Part shown: piece by piece, positions 39,995-48,767 of the stretch
Numbering within the stretch: position 1 is the first letter of the stretch
How the letters are laid out: each line of letters starts with the position of its first letter
From: DATBLQ01 sp036555325
GTDB lineage: Bacteria; Pseudomonadota; Alphaproteobacteria; Rhizobiales; Aestuariivirgaceae
Assembly (NCBI GenBank): GCA_036555325.1
Contig: DATBLQ010000076.1
Coordinates: 1-64,000 of the forward strand
Direction of reading: 5' to 3'
DNA: 64,000 bases
Notes under the pieces: model-generated
The model's input: only the letters and a program-made list of their open reading frames with translations
The model's database searches: none
Told to the model about the DNA's origin: nothing
Program-made: the position numbers and the translations under genes

Positions 39995-41389
39995 CTAGAC
40001 GTACAACACCGACTTCGCAGCCTGAACCACCTCATCAACGGTGGGCAGTGCAAGTTTCTCGAGATTGGCAGCGTACGGCATGGGTGTATCCTTGCCGGTA
40101 ATTCTCATGACAGGCGCATCGAGATGATCGAAGGCATGCATCATCAGTTGCGCTGAAATTTCCGAACCAACGGAACCTTGCGGCCAGCCCTCTTCCACGG
40201 TGATGCAGCGATTGGTTTTCTTCACGCTTTCAATCACAGTTTCCATGTCCAAAGGTCGGATGGTGCGCAGATCGATAATTTCCGATTCGATTCCTTCAGC
40301 TGCAAGTTTGTCAGCCGCTCCCAGCACGTAGGTCATTCCAATACCAAATGAAACAATCGTCACGTGTTGGCCTCTACGCGCGATTCGCGCCTTTCCGATC
40401 GGCACCAGCCAGTCGTCGAGCTTCGGCACATCGAAGGTTTTGCCATAGAGAATCTCATTCTCGAGAAATATGACCGGGTTGGGATCGCGAATCGCCGCCT
40501 TGAGCAACCCTTTGGCATCGGCCGAGGTGTAGGGCATCACGACCTTGAGGCCGGGAATCTGGGCATACCAGGCAGCGAAATCCTGGCTGTGCTGCGCAGC
40601 GACACGTGCGGCTGCGCCGTTGGGCCCGCGGAAAACAATAGGGCAATTTAGTTGCCCGCCCCCCATATAAAGCGTCTTGGCAGCAGAATTGACGATGTGA
40701 TCGATGGCCTGCATCGCAAAATTGAACGTCATGAATTCGACGATCGGGCGCAAGCCGGCGTAGGCGGCGCCAATTGCCAGGCCGGTGAATCCCATTTCGG
40801 TAATTGGCGTATCGACGACGCGCTTTGAACCAAATTCATCCAGCAGTCCCTGGCTGACTTTATAGGCCCCCTGATACTGACCCACCTCCTCGCCGATAAG
40901 GAAGACATCAGGGTCCCGTTGCATTTCTTCGCGCATCGCGTCGCGCAGCGCTTCGCGCACCGTCAGGGGCGCCATTTCTGTCCCTGTGGGAATGGCGGGA
41001 TCCTCGACCGCTCCAGCGCCGCTGGCGCGACCCTTCCCCTGAAGGGGAACGGGAGCGGCCGGTGCACTGCCTTCCCCTTGCGGGGGAGGACTAGGCGGAG
41101 ACGGCTTGGCCTGGAGGGGCACAGCCGCCGTGTTCTCCGGTTTACCGCCGTCACCGTCGATGACGGCAATGGGCGTGTTCACCTTTACATTCTCAGTCCC
41201 TTCCGGAATCAGAATTTCTGAGATGTTCCCCTCATCGACGGCTTCAACCTCCATGGTTGCCTTGTCTGTCTCTATTTCGGCGATGACATCCCCCGACTTG
41301 ACGGCATCGCCGACCTTGACATGCCATTTCGCCAGCTTGCCCTCCTCCATAGTCGGCGAAAGGGCCGGCATGAGAATCTGTGGTGCCAT
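39995..41389 (-). CDS. pdhB: Pyruvate dehydrogenase E1 beta with lipoyl domain
   Basis: A 464-residue subunit. Residues 1-80 form a lipoyl domain nearly identical in pattern to that of E2 (lipoyl Lys43 in ETDKATMEV), then a Pro/Ala linker with PSPPSPPPQGEG, then a transketolase-type beta subunit from about 140 (LTVREALRDAMREEM, GEEVGQYQGAYKVSQGLLDE). An E1-beta carrying its own lipoyl domain is a known feature of several alphaproteobacteria. It forms the thiamine-diphosphate enzyme with PdhA. It is 8 bases from the pdhA stop. Confidence 0.97.
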   Translation of the reverse strand: MAPQILMPALSPTMEEGKLAKWHVKVGDAVKSGDVIAEIETDKATMEVEAVDEGNISEILIPEGTENVKVNTPIAVIDGDGGKPENTAAVPLQAKPSPPSPPPQGEGSAPAAPVPLQGKGRASGAGAVEDPAIPTGTEMAPLTVREALRDAMREEMQRDPDVFLIGEEVGQYQGAYKVSQGLLDEFGSKRVVDTPITEMGFTGLAIGAAYAGLRPIVEFMTFNFAMQAIDHIVNSAAKTLYMGGGQLNCPIVFRGPNGAAARVAAQHSQDFAAWYAQIPGLKVVMPYTSADAKGLLKAAIRDPNPVIFLENEILYGKTFDVPKLDDWLVPIGKARIARRGQHVTIVSFGIGMTYVLGAADKLAAEGIESEIIDLRTIRPLDMETVIESVKKTNRCITVEEGWPQGSVGSEISAQLMMHAFDHLDAPVMRITGKDTPMPYAANLEKLALPTVDEVVQAAKSVLYV

Positions 41390-41397
41390 GAATTGCC

Positions 41398-42420
41398 TCA
41401 CGCCGACTTATAAATGTCGGTCCACAGCTCTTCCGGATCGGGCTCGGGATCGGACTGGGCGAACTCGGCCGCCTCGGTGACGACCGCACGGATCTCGGCA
41501 TCGATCTTTTTCAACTCATCTTCGCGGAATTGACTATCCACCATCAGGCGACGCTTCACCTGCTCGATTGGATCGTGCTCTTCCCGCATTTTTTGCACTT
41601 CGTCCTTGGTCCGGTATTTCGCCGGGTCGGACATGGAATGTCCGCGGTACCGGTAGGTCAACATTTCGAGAATGTAGGGTCCATTCCCCGCCCGACAGTG
41701 AGCCACCGCCGTCTCGCCTGCCGCCCTCACGGCTCTAATGTCCATGCCATTCACTTGATTGCCGGGTATTCCGAAGGCCATGCCCCGCGCGAAAAGTTCT
41801 TCTGCCTTGGCGCTGCCGCGAGTGATGGGCGTGCCCATCGCATAGCGATTATTCTCGATGATGTAGACGGCCGGCAATTTCCACAGGGACGCCATATTGA
41901 AGCTCTCGTACACCTGGCCCTGGTTCGAGGCGCCTTCCCCGAAATAGGTGAGACACACAGCATCATTGCCGCGATAGTAGTTCGAAAAGGCAAGACCGGT
42001 TCCAAGCGGCACTTGCGCTCCGACGATTCCATGTCCGCCATAAAAGTGTTTCTCGCGGCTGAACATATGCATGGAGCCGCCTTTGCCCCTCGAATATCCC
42101 CCCCGCCTTCCGGTAAGCTCGGCCATGACACCCCGCGGGCTCATGCCCGTTGCCAGCATGTGGCCATGGTCGCGGTAGCTGGTAATCACCTGATCGCCTT
42201 CCCTCAGGGCCATTTGCATACCCACCACCACCGCTTCCTGACCGATGTACAAATGACAAAACCCGCCAATGAAGCCCATTCCATAGAGCTGGCCAGCCTT
42301 CTCTTCGAAGCGGCGGATGAGCAGCATCATCCGGTAGGCCTTGAGCTGGTCGTCCACCGACATCGTCGCGGGCTGGGTCTCGGCCGGGAGCGATCTCTTG
42401 GTCTGAGTCCGAGTGGCCAT
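41398..42420 (-). CDS. pdhA: Pyruvate dehydrogenase E1 alpha
   Basis: A 340-residue E1-alpha subunit. The thiamine-diphosphate motif runs from FGEGASNQGQ to IIENN, with GEG in place of the common GDG; the phosphorylation-loop region RYRGHSMSDP is present, and LIRRFEEKAGQLYGMGFIGGF is the usual N-terminal segment. With PdhB it decarboxylates pyruvate and loads the lipoyl group. It leads the pdhA-pdhB-pdhC-lpd operon; GGGAG stands upstream of the start and a GC-rich hairpin (42441-42460) lies in its 5-prime region. Confidence 0.97.
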   Translation of the reverse strand: MATRTQTKRSLPAETQPATMSVDDQLKAYRMMLLIRRFEEKAGQLYGMGFIGGFCHLYIGQEAVVVGMQMALREGDQVITSYRDHGHMLATGMSPRGVMAELTGRRGGYSRGKGGSMHMFSREKHFYGGHGIVGAQVPLGTGLAFSNYYRGNDAVCLTYFGEGASNQGQVYESFNMASLWKLPAVYIIENNRYAMGTPITRGSAKAEELFARGMAFGIPGNQVNGMDIRAVRAAGETAVAHCRAGNGPYILEMLTYRYRGHSMSDPAKYRTKDEVQKMREEHDPIEQVKRRLMVDSQFREDELKKIDAEIRAVVTEAAEFAQSDPEPDPEELWTDIYKSA

Positions 42421-42440
42421 TGCGAAATCTCCCTAAAGCA

Positions 42441-42460
42441 GCGGGCTCTTGGCGGCCCGC
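42441..42460 (-). promoter_or_regulatory. Hairpin in the pdhA 5-prime region
   Basis: GCGGGC (42441-42446) and GCCCGC (42455-42460) form a 6-bp GC stem with an 8-base loop about 20 bases before the pdhA start. In the minus-strand transcript it would fold before the ribosome site. Whether it acts as an attenuator, a stability element or the end of an upstream transcript is unknown. Confidence 0.35.
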
Positions 42461-42551
42461 ATTAACCCGACCATATCACCAATTAATTGAAAGCTACCGC
42501 CAGGAGGGTCAATTACTCGCAAGTTGGTTTAACTATCTATTATAACGTAAT

Positions 42552-42842
42552 TTATCTAGGCAAGACCAGCTCAGACGAGGCTGTGTAATTCAAAATGCGC
42601 CGTGCCAGCTCCTCGAGAAGGTCTGAATCAATATGCTCAGGTCTCAAGAGCTGCACTTTTTCCTCAAGTTGTTGGCTTTTTTGGACTTCCTGCTCAAGCT
42701 CCCTCGTTAGCGCCGCTCGATTCGCGACAGTCGCAGCGTGAAGCGAAATGCTTCGGGGCCCGTAGAAATAGTGCCAGCCGAAGTAGGCATATAACAGCAG
42801 GCAAAAGGCCATAACCACGCTGTCGTATAGAAGTTTGGACAT
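42552..42842 (-). CDS. ftsB: FtsB/DivIC-like septum formation protein
   Basis: A 96-residue bitopic protein: a short N-terminus, one membrane span at about residues 8-28 (VVMAFCLLLYAYFGWHYFYGP), and a coiled coil (ALTRELEQEVQKSQQLEEKVQLLRPEHIDSDLLEE) rich in Glu and Leu. The segment YGPRSI followed by DLLEELAR matches the septum formation initiator family found between eno and pdhA in this order. It would take part in the divisome. The gene order eno, other genes, ftsB-like, pdhA supports the call. Confidence 0.85.
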   Translation of the reverse strand: MSKLLYDSVVMAFCLLLYAYFGWHYFYGPRSISLHAATVANRAALTRELEQEVQKSQQLEEKVQLLRPEHIDSDLLEELARRILNYTASSELVLPR

Positions 42843-42966
42843 CGATGCCTCCAGTCCAAAGGCTAATAAGGATTGGTTAATGATCTGTCTTCCGAGGATT
42901 TTGAAGGATACTATTGCTTGAACAGTGCCTGACGGTAATTATGTAACCGCTGGAGTTACGTCTTTC

Positions 42967-43386
42967 ATGTTGGGCAGCAGCCGCTTCGTTATCGGTATCC
43001 ACGTTCTCACCATCCTGGCCCGCGCACACGGACGCCACCCCGTCTGCTCGACTTTCATTGCCCAGAGCGTCAACACCAATCCTGTCGTCATACGCCGACT
43101 TATGGCCAATATGGAGCAGCATTCACTGGTCCGATCGCTCGCAGGGCGCAAGGGTGGTTTCATCTTGGCCCGCCAACCGAAAGACATCACGCTCAAAGAA
43201 ATCTTCACCGCTCTCGAAGGGGCGGAGTTGTTCCGGATGCATGGGAGGGAACCGTCCAAGGAATGTCCCGTCGGCGCATCAATCGCGCGGGTAGTTTCAG
43301 GGCCCCTCAAGCTTGCCGAAGAAGCGATGAATTCCGCTTTGGCGCGCACAACCCTCAAGGACCTCCTAACCGAGATCCCCGTTTAG
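42967..43386 (+). CDS. Rrf2-family transcriptional regulator
   Basis: A 139-residue winged-helix regulator of the Rrf2 family: SSRFVIGIHVLTILARA, IAQSVNTNPVVIRRLMANM, GGFILARQPKDITLKEIFTALEG. IscR-type members have three closely spaced cysteines for a 2Fe-2S cluster; here only Cys27 and Cys100 exist, so a cluster of that kind cannot form and another signal is likely. A related type without the triad is known in YwnA-like members. The start at 42967 is chosen over an upstream in-frame ATG because it matches the family length. It is divergent from the FtsB-like gene. Confidence 0.85.
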   Translation: MLGSSRFVIGIHVLTILARAHGRHPVCSTFIAQSVNTNPVVIRRLMANMEQHSLVRSLAGRKGGFILARQPKDITLKEIFTALEGAELFRMHGREPSKECPVGASIARVVSGPLKLAEEAMNSALARTTLKDLLTEIPV

Positions 43387-43406
43387 TTCATCTGCATCGC
43401 AATCGA

Positions 43407-44093
43407 CTATTGCTTTGCCGTGGTAATCAGCTGCAAATCGCCGATGATCGTTTCTTCAGCGCTGGATCTCGCGGCAATCCTGATCCACGCTCCCTTTCCT
43501 TCTAGCGCAGGAAAAGTAAACTTTTGTATCCCGCCTTCAGGGCGAATATCGAAGCTTGCAACGGCGCGACCGCTGCCTTCCATTCCGCCCGAGGGCAATA
43601 TCGTGATTTCGAGCTTCGCCGGTGCAACGGCACCGAACTCGCCTGTATCGATTTGGACGCCGGTGATCGCCAATGGTTGGGAAGCGGGAAACTCTACAAT
43701 GAAATCGATATCGGTTTCCGGTGCCAATATCTTCAGGTAGGTAGCGGGATTGCCATCAAAAAGCACGGGCAGCGCAAATCGCGTGGTCGTGTCTTGTCGC
43801 GTTGCGGGAAGAAATCTCGCCCGGTCAAGTGCTGCAACTGCAAATCCGGCAGGTTCGCTTTGTGCGATTTCTGTTAGGTTCTTTTCGGTGATCGGTGCGT
43901 TGTTGGATTTCACGTCGGCATTCACGGTTTCCGCTTGAGTTTGCTCACCAGTGTTTTTCTGCGGATTGAGCTCTACCTTCACTTCCACGGGCACGGCATC
44001 GGAATGCCCGAAGGTCTGGATGGCGGCAATCAACACTCCGGCAACGGCACAAACTGCGGAGATGGCCACGTGTATGTTTTTGATCCGCATCAA
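43407..44093 (-). CDS. Exported protein with galactose-binding-like C-terminus, unknown
   Basis: A 228-residue protein with an N-terminal membrane span (about 8-28; ISAVCAVAGVLIAAIQTF) and a Gln/Asn/Glu-rich linker to about 75. From about 90 on it looks like a beta sandwich (FALPVLFDGNPATYLKILAPETDIDFIVEF, GVQIDTGEFGAVAPAKLEITILP), the discoidin/galactose-binding type, ending EETIIGDLQLITTAK. It starts 3 bases after the eno stop and is therefore in the eno transcript. The function is unknown. Confidence 0.6.
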   Translation of the reverse strand: MMRIKNIHVAISAVCAVAGVLIAAIQTFGHSDAVPVEVKVELNPQKNTGEQTQAETVNADVKSNNAPITEKNLTEIAQSEPAGFAVAALDRARFLPATRQDTTTRFALPVLFDGNPATYLKILAPETDIDFIVEFPASQPLAITGVQIDTGEFGAVAPAKLEITILPSGGMEGSGRAVASFDIRPEGGIQKFTFPALEGKGAWIRIAARSSAEETIIGDLQLITTAKQ

Positions 44094-44096
44094 CCG

Positions 44097-45377
44097 TCAC
44101 GATGATCTTAGGATCGAACTGCCGGCGTAGGTTGCCTGCGCTCCCAGTTGTTCTTCTATCCTAAGAAGCTGGTTATATTTTGCCGTCCGATCGGATCGCG
44201 CCAGCGACCCGGTTTTGATCTGCCCGCAGTTTGTGGCAACAGCAAGGTCGGCAATCGTTGCATCCTCGGTTTCACCCGATCGATGGGAGATCACCGCCGA
44301 ATATCCGGCCTCGTGCGCAAGTTCCACGGCCTCGAGCGTTTCCGTCAAAGTGCCGATCTGATTTACTTTTACAAGGATGGCGTTCGCCACACCCTTGCCT
44401 ATGCCTTCTCGCAGCCGGGCAGGATTGGTGACGAACAAATCATCACCGACCAGCTGACATTTGCGACCTATGGCATCGGTGAGAGTTTTCCATCCCTCCC
44501 AATCATCCTCGGCCATCCCGTCCTCAATTGAAATGATGGGATAGGAATCAACCAAGCTTGAAAGGTATTTCACCTGGTTGTCGCGAGATCGGCTCTTACC
44601 CTCTCCCTCATACATGTACGAACCTGATTTGTAGAATTCCGTCGCAGCACAATCGAGCGCGAGAAACACATCCCTACCAGCCTGGTAACCGGCTTGCTCT
44701 ACGGATTTCATAATGAAGTCCAAAGCGGCTTCGGCGGTGGGAAGGTTTGGCGCAAAACCGCCCTCGTCTCCGACATTGGTGTTATGGCCGGCCTTTTTCA
44801 GTGCGTCCTTCAGCGTATAAAAGATTTCTGATCCCACACGCACTGCCTCCGCAAGCGAGCTTGAGCCAACCGGCACAATCATAAACTCCTGAAAGTCTAT
44901 GGGATTATCTGCATGGACCCCGCCGTTGATGATATTCATCATCGGCACCGGTAAGATATGGGCAGATGCTCCTCCCACATATCGGTAAAGCGGCAAGTTC
45001 TTCGACTGCGCCGCGGCTTTTGCCACTGCCAGCGATACACCCAGAATAGCATTTGCGCCAAGCCGCTTCTTGCTCGGCGTGCCGTCGAGCGCGATCATCG
45101 TTCGGTCAAGAGCGATTTGCTCCTCGGCTTGCATTCCAGCCAGTGCTTCAAAAATCTCGCCGTTGACGGCGGCGACCGCCCCCAGAACCCCCTTGCCTTT
45201 GTACCGCTTTTTGTCGCCGTCCCGACGTTCCACAGCTTCATGAGCGCCCGTTGACGCGCCGGATGGTACTGCTGCCCTGCCGAAGGAACCGTCGTCCAGA
45301 CGGACATCGACCTCCACTGTCGGGTTGCCGCGGCTGTCCAAAATCTGCCGAGCGGTAATGGCCATAATGGCGCTCAT
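44097..45377 (-). CDS. eno: Enolase (phosphopyruvate hydratase)
   Basis: A 426-residue glycolytic enolase, the true eno as opposed to the superfamily paralogs at 7-17 kb. Visible features are ITARQILDSRGNPTVEVDV at the N-terminus, GANAILGVSLAVAKAAA, LALDCAATEFY, QLVGDDLFVTNP and SHRSGETEDATIADLAVA. The start at 45377 has GGGAG upstream; an extra in-frame frame upstream is antisense to other coding sequence. The 3-prime neighbour begins 3 bases later. The VOC gene ends 29 bases upstream in the same direction. Confidence 0.98.
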   Translation of the reverse strand: MSAIMAITARQILDSRGNPTVEVDVRLDDGSFGRAAVPSGASTGAHEAVERRDGDKKRYKGKGVLGAVAAVNGEIFEALAGMQAEEQIALDRTMIALDGTPSKKRLGANAILGVSLAVAKAAAQSKNLPLYRYVGGASAHILPVPMMNIINGGVHADNPIDFQEFMIVPVGSSSLAEAVRVGSEIFYTLKDALKKAGHNTNVGDEGGFAPNLPTAEAALDFIMKSVEQAGYQAGRDVFLALDCAATEFYKSGSYMYEGEGKSRSRDNQVKYLSSLVDSYPIISIEDGMAEDDWEGWKTLTDAIGRKCQLVGDDLFVTNPARLREGIGKGVANAILVKVNQIGTLTETLEAVELAHEAGYSAVISHRSGETEDATIADLAVATNCGQIKTGSLARSDRTAKYNQLLRIEEQLGAQATYAGSSILRSS

Positions 45378-45406
45378 AAGCTCTCCCGTTGCTTCGTCCA
45401 GGACTT

Positions 45407-46246
45407 CTAACTGCCTCCGGTCGAGCGCGCAACGGAAACGGTTTTGAATCGTATTGCGGTTCCAAATTTGCAAATGGGCAGGACAGCCAAGTCCGGTTGC
45501 ACGGTCGATTTCAGTCCGACGGTATAGCCCGCAAACCTCGGTCCTTGGGAAAGATCGGGTGGATCGACACCATAGGCTGCCCGAAAGCTGTCGGGTTTCA
45601 ATATTGCAATGTCGCCCCTCGCGGTCTCAATACGATAGCCTTCGCCGAACGGCTGAGCCGGGCGTTGGGCGAACAGTTCGACGTACCTCTTGATGCCTTC
45701 TGGCTGCTCGGCAACGAGAGTTACCTCGAGTATCGTACATGCGCCGTTTGGGTGATTCTGATAGAGGGGCTGCCAAAAGTACTGCGGTGCATGCTGTTGG
45801 CAACAAAAGAATCCGGCCCTCGGCATTCGCGGGCTCGATACATACGTCAATGAGAATCCGACAGTCGCTTCCTCTCCAGTGGGAAGCTTGGCTTTTCGGG
45901 AAAAGTCAAACGGCTCGTAGGTGTGCAATCCGCACCCCCGGTAGAATGCGAAATCCGCTCGCGCATCATCGCTGTCGAGCACGAGCATCGAAAGGCCCTC
46001 GGCCGTCTTCAGGAAATCCCGGTTAAAAGCCGCAAAACTGAAAAAACCTGGCGCATGCTCGGGAACGAGCTCTATTTTTTCCAAGCTCAGCAGTTCAAGA
46101 AACACATGATCGAGCTGAATAAGACTGTTCTGCGTGCCGAAAGGATGCACAGCCGGCGGAGTGAGTGTAAATCCGAGTGAAGTATAGGCATGGCGCATTG
46201 TGTTCAAGTCGTGACCGCACAGCACAAGATGGTCGATCCCTTTCAT
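45407..46246 (-). CDS. VOC-fold protein (Glyoxalase_5-like)
   Basis: A 279-residue protein of the vicinal-oxygen-chelate fold, PF13468-like: it opens GIDHLVLCGHDLNTMRHAY with His6 as ligand, has NSLIQLDHVFLELLSLE and closes AYGVDPPDLSQGPRFAGYTV. The arrangement resembles the larger glyoxalase-type proteins of unknown role. It overlaps the MscS gene by 4 bases (ATGA), so both are likely translated together. Its link with a mechanosensitive channel is not understood. Confidence 0.8.
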   Translation of the reverse strand: MKGIDHLVLCGHDLNTMRHAYTSLGFTLTPPAVHPFGTQNSLIQLDHVFLELLSLEKIELVPEHAPGFFSFAAFNRDFLKTAEGLSMLVLDSDDARADFAFYRGCGLHTYEPFDFSRKAKLPTGEEATVGFSLTYVSSPRMPRAGFFCCQQHAPQYFWQPLYQNHPNGACTILEVTLVAEQPEGIKRYVELFAQRPAQPFGEGYRIETARGDIAILKPDSFRAAYGVDPPDLSQGPRFAGYTVGLKSTVQPDLAVLPICKFGTAIRFKTVSVARSTGGS

Positions 46247-48675
46247 GTGGGCTTCTTGCGCGAGCGCTCGGCACGCGAAGTAGCGGGTGCCAACAGGTCC
46301 GGCAACCCCAATGCCAATTCAACACCCCTGCTCCGGAACGTTTTGACAATGGCAATGCGCAGATCGCTGGCAGTCGGCACGGCAGTAAGCGAATCGTCTA
46401 CAAAAAAATGCAGCTGAAACTTCAGTCCGAATTCACTGAAGCCAGCCAGCTGCACCATGGGAGCCGGTTCGCGCGCCACGCCCGCGTGGCTTTGGGCACA
46501 GTGAAGCAGTATGTCGCGCACCTGCTCGGGATCCGACTCAGTCCGTACGACCACATCGATCACCCCCTTGCCGGTGGTATCACCGTGGGTGCGATTCATA
46601 ACGGGCTCCGAAATAAGGCTTGAATTGGGGACAATAATCGTTGCCCGGTCGAAAGTGTCGATCTCGGTCGACCGCACATTGATTCGTTTCACGATGCCCT
46701 CTCCTGCCCCAACAATAATCCAGTCTCCGACCTTCACCGGTCGCTCGGCCAGAAGGATCAGGCCGGAAACGAAATTGTTCACGATCGACTGGAGTCCAAA
46801 TCCAATACCGACGCCAAGCGCGCCCGCAATGATGGCAATGCTGGAAAACTCCACCCCCGCCGACGTCAGCGCAATGACGCAAGCCAGTAAAATTCCGGTG
46901 TAACTAACTCCCTTGCGGACCGACTCCCGCACTCCCTTGTCGAGGTGCGTGCGCATTAGAACCCGCATATCGATCCAGCGGGTGATGACATTCGTTACGA
47001 CGATCCCAAGAAGCAGAACCAGGAGCGCGAACACCAGCGTCGAGGGGTAAATTTTTGCTCCGGCAAACTCGAAGCCGAGCCATGCCCTCGATATCCACCC
47101 ATGGAAATCTATCCAATTGATCGTCCACTGAAGAAAAATGATCGGCACGCCAATCAGAATGATGGCAAGGTCTGCACCGGCGCCAAACACCACGCCAACG
47201 CGTTCAACCGCCCGTTCGGAGAGAGAGAGTTTCCGCCGCAGAAAGCTGCCGACCACTGATCCCGGTTGCGTCGAAGTGGCAACGATTTCATCCACCAGGT
47301 GATGAAGAATGTAAAAAATGAAAACCAGAAGGAATGTATTGACGATCTGAAATACGATGAAATGGCCCAGCGCCACGTAGCCAAACATCAGGGCCAAGCC
47401 GGAAATCGCTATCAGAACCCAAACCACCTGCCGCCATCTCGCAACCCAGGTGAAGTAGAAACGCCGGTTGCGGCTCTTTTGGCTCTCGGCAGCCTCCCCC
47501 GACCGGTTGGCCTGAAGCACAAAGAGGCTTGCAGCCAGAATGACGATCATCGCAACCGTCAGGATCGCGCTCTGCCCGACTGAAAAAACAAATGGCAGAA
47601 ATAACAATTGCACGAAGCTTAGCGACAGTTCGTCGAGTGCGAGCACAAAGGCTCCAGCGATCATCAGTTGGTTGAGCCGGCGGGCAGATAAGTCGTCGAG
47701 TGGCGGCAAACGCCATTGACTCCAGTTAGGAGACAAGATGGCGTGGCCAAAAGTCGTAAGAACAATGAAATTGACGAAGAAGTTGAAGCCAGCGGTGATG
47801 AATTCCCGGAAACGAGGGGTGGCAATGCCAGTGACCTCGAGCATCGCGATCATTACCAGCATCACAAAGGCGAACACCAAAAGTGTGATGACCAATAGCC
47901 ACAATGGACGCCAGAGGCGGTGAAAATTTGTGGGCGTCTCCGCCCGTATGGCTGGTTCGAATTTGCGCGCGAGGACTCCTGCAAGGATAATCCCCACGAC
48001 GAACAGCCCGCCGATTGCCAGCAAAACAACCGACAGCCCAGGCGGGCTCACTTTTTGCCTGGCCTCCACATACCACGCCGAGATCAGGGCATTCACCCGT
48101 TCAAACACCAGCGACCATGCCTGAGCCCCATCGGTCCACAGTCGCGGATTGAGAATAGAACGACTTGATTCGAATATTCGCTGCAGGAACACATCGCGCT
48201 GGAGCCGCGCAATCCTGGCGGAGAGCTGATCTGCCTCGATTGCCAGAAGAGTTAGCTGCTTCTCCGCCGCCGAATAACGTCCAAGCAAATCGGACAATGC
48301 TCGCCGTTCCGCTACCAGCGTTTCAGGTTCGGCAGCACCTTGAGCGGGCGGCGGTCCAAGCTGTCTTCGTCTGGTTTCGAGCTCGGCAATGGCTGTCTTT
48401 AGTCGCGGCAAGATCGAGAGGGTTGCCGACTTCGTTGCATCCAGTGCTGCGCGCTTGTCATTCAGGATTTGCGGTGTAAGCGAAGGGGCGCCGATTTCCG
48501 ACACGATTCGATCAAGCATGGACCGCGACTCAGCGGCCTGTTGCTCAGCAGCAGCGATCGGCTCATCTTGCCCAAAAGCGCTTGTCCCCCGCAGGCCCAC
48601 GACCAGTGTGCAAAAAATCAGCAGCAGGATTGGAGCTGCCAGGGCTTCGCCAAAGCGTCTCGAACCGTTTGACAT
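46243..48675 (-). CDS. Large MscS-family mechanosensitive channel with DUF3772 domain
   Basis: An 810-residue channel protein. Signal peptide (FCTLVVGLRGTSAFGQ), a periplasmic alpha-helical DUF3772 region (about 35-190), then ten or so membrane spans and the MscS pore domain: GVGIGFGLQSIVNNFVSGLILLAERPVKVGDWI (about 660-700) and the C-terminal beta and alpha/beta domains. These channels open under osmotic downshock in the inner membrane. No partner such as a transporter is encoded beyond the VOC gene. Confidence 0.92.
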   Translation of the reverse strand: MSNGSRRFGEALAAPILLLIFCTLVVGLRGTSAFGQDEPIAAAEQQAAESRSMLDRIVSEIGAPSLTPQILNDKRAALDATKSATLSILPRLKTAIAELETRRRQLGPPPAQGAAEPETLVAERRALSDLLGRYSAAEKQLTLLAIEADQLSARIARLQRDVFLQRIFESSRSILNPRLWTDGAQAWSLVFERVNALISAWYVEARQKVSPPGLSVVLLAIGGLFVVGIILAGVLARKFEPAIRAETPTNFHRLWRPLWLLVITLLVFAFVMLVMIAMLEVTGIATPRFREFITAGFNFFVNFIVLTTFGHAILSPNWSQWRLPPLDDLSARRLNQLMIAGAFVLALDELSLSFVQLLFLPFVFSVGQSAILTVAMIVILAASLFVLQANRSGEAAESQKSRNRRFYFTWVARWRQVVWVLIAISGLALMFGYVALGHFIVFQIVNTFLLVFIFYILHHLVDEIVATSTQPGSVVGSFLRRKLSLSERAVERVGVVFGAGADLAIILIGVPIIFLQWTINWIDFHGWISRAWLGFEFAGAKIYPSTLVFALLVLLLGIVVTNVITRWIDMRVLMRTHLDKGVRESVRKGVSYTGILLACVIALTSAGVEFSSIAIIAGALGVGIGFGLQSIVNNFVSGLILLAERPVKVGDWIIVGAGEGIVKRINVRSTEIDTFDRATIIVPNSSLISEPVMNRTHGDTTGKGVIDVVVRTESDPEQVRDILLHCAQSHAGVAREPAPMVQLAGFSEFGLKFQLHFFVDDSLTAVPTASDLRIAIVKTFRSRGVELALGLPDLLAPATSRAERSRKKPT

Positions 48676-48767
48676 TCAAGCAGAGTACCTGATTCTACGG
48701 TATTGTTTGCACAGACTTAGCGCAGGTCATGGCAACATGGCCACCGCCTTGCACTTTCGTTGCCAGG

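Noticed and set aside
39995..41389. Lipoyl domain on E1-beta seen as an unusual fusion
   Set aside because: It is an established feature of pyruvate dehydrogenase in several alphaproteobacteria.
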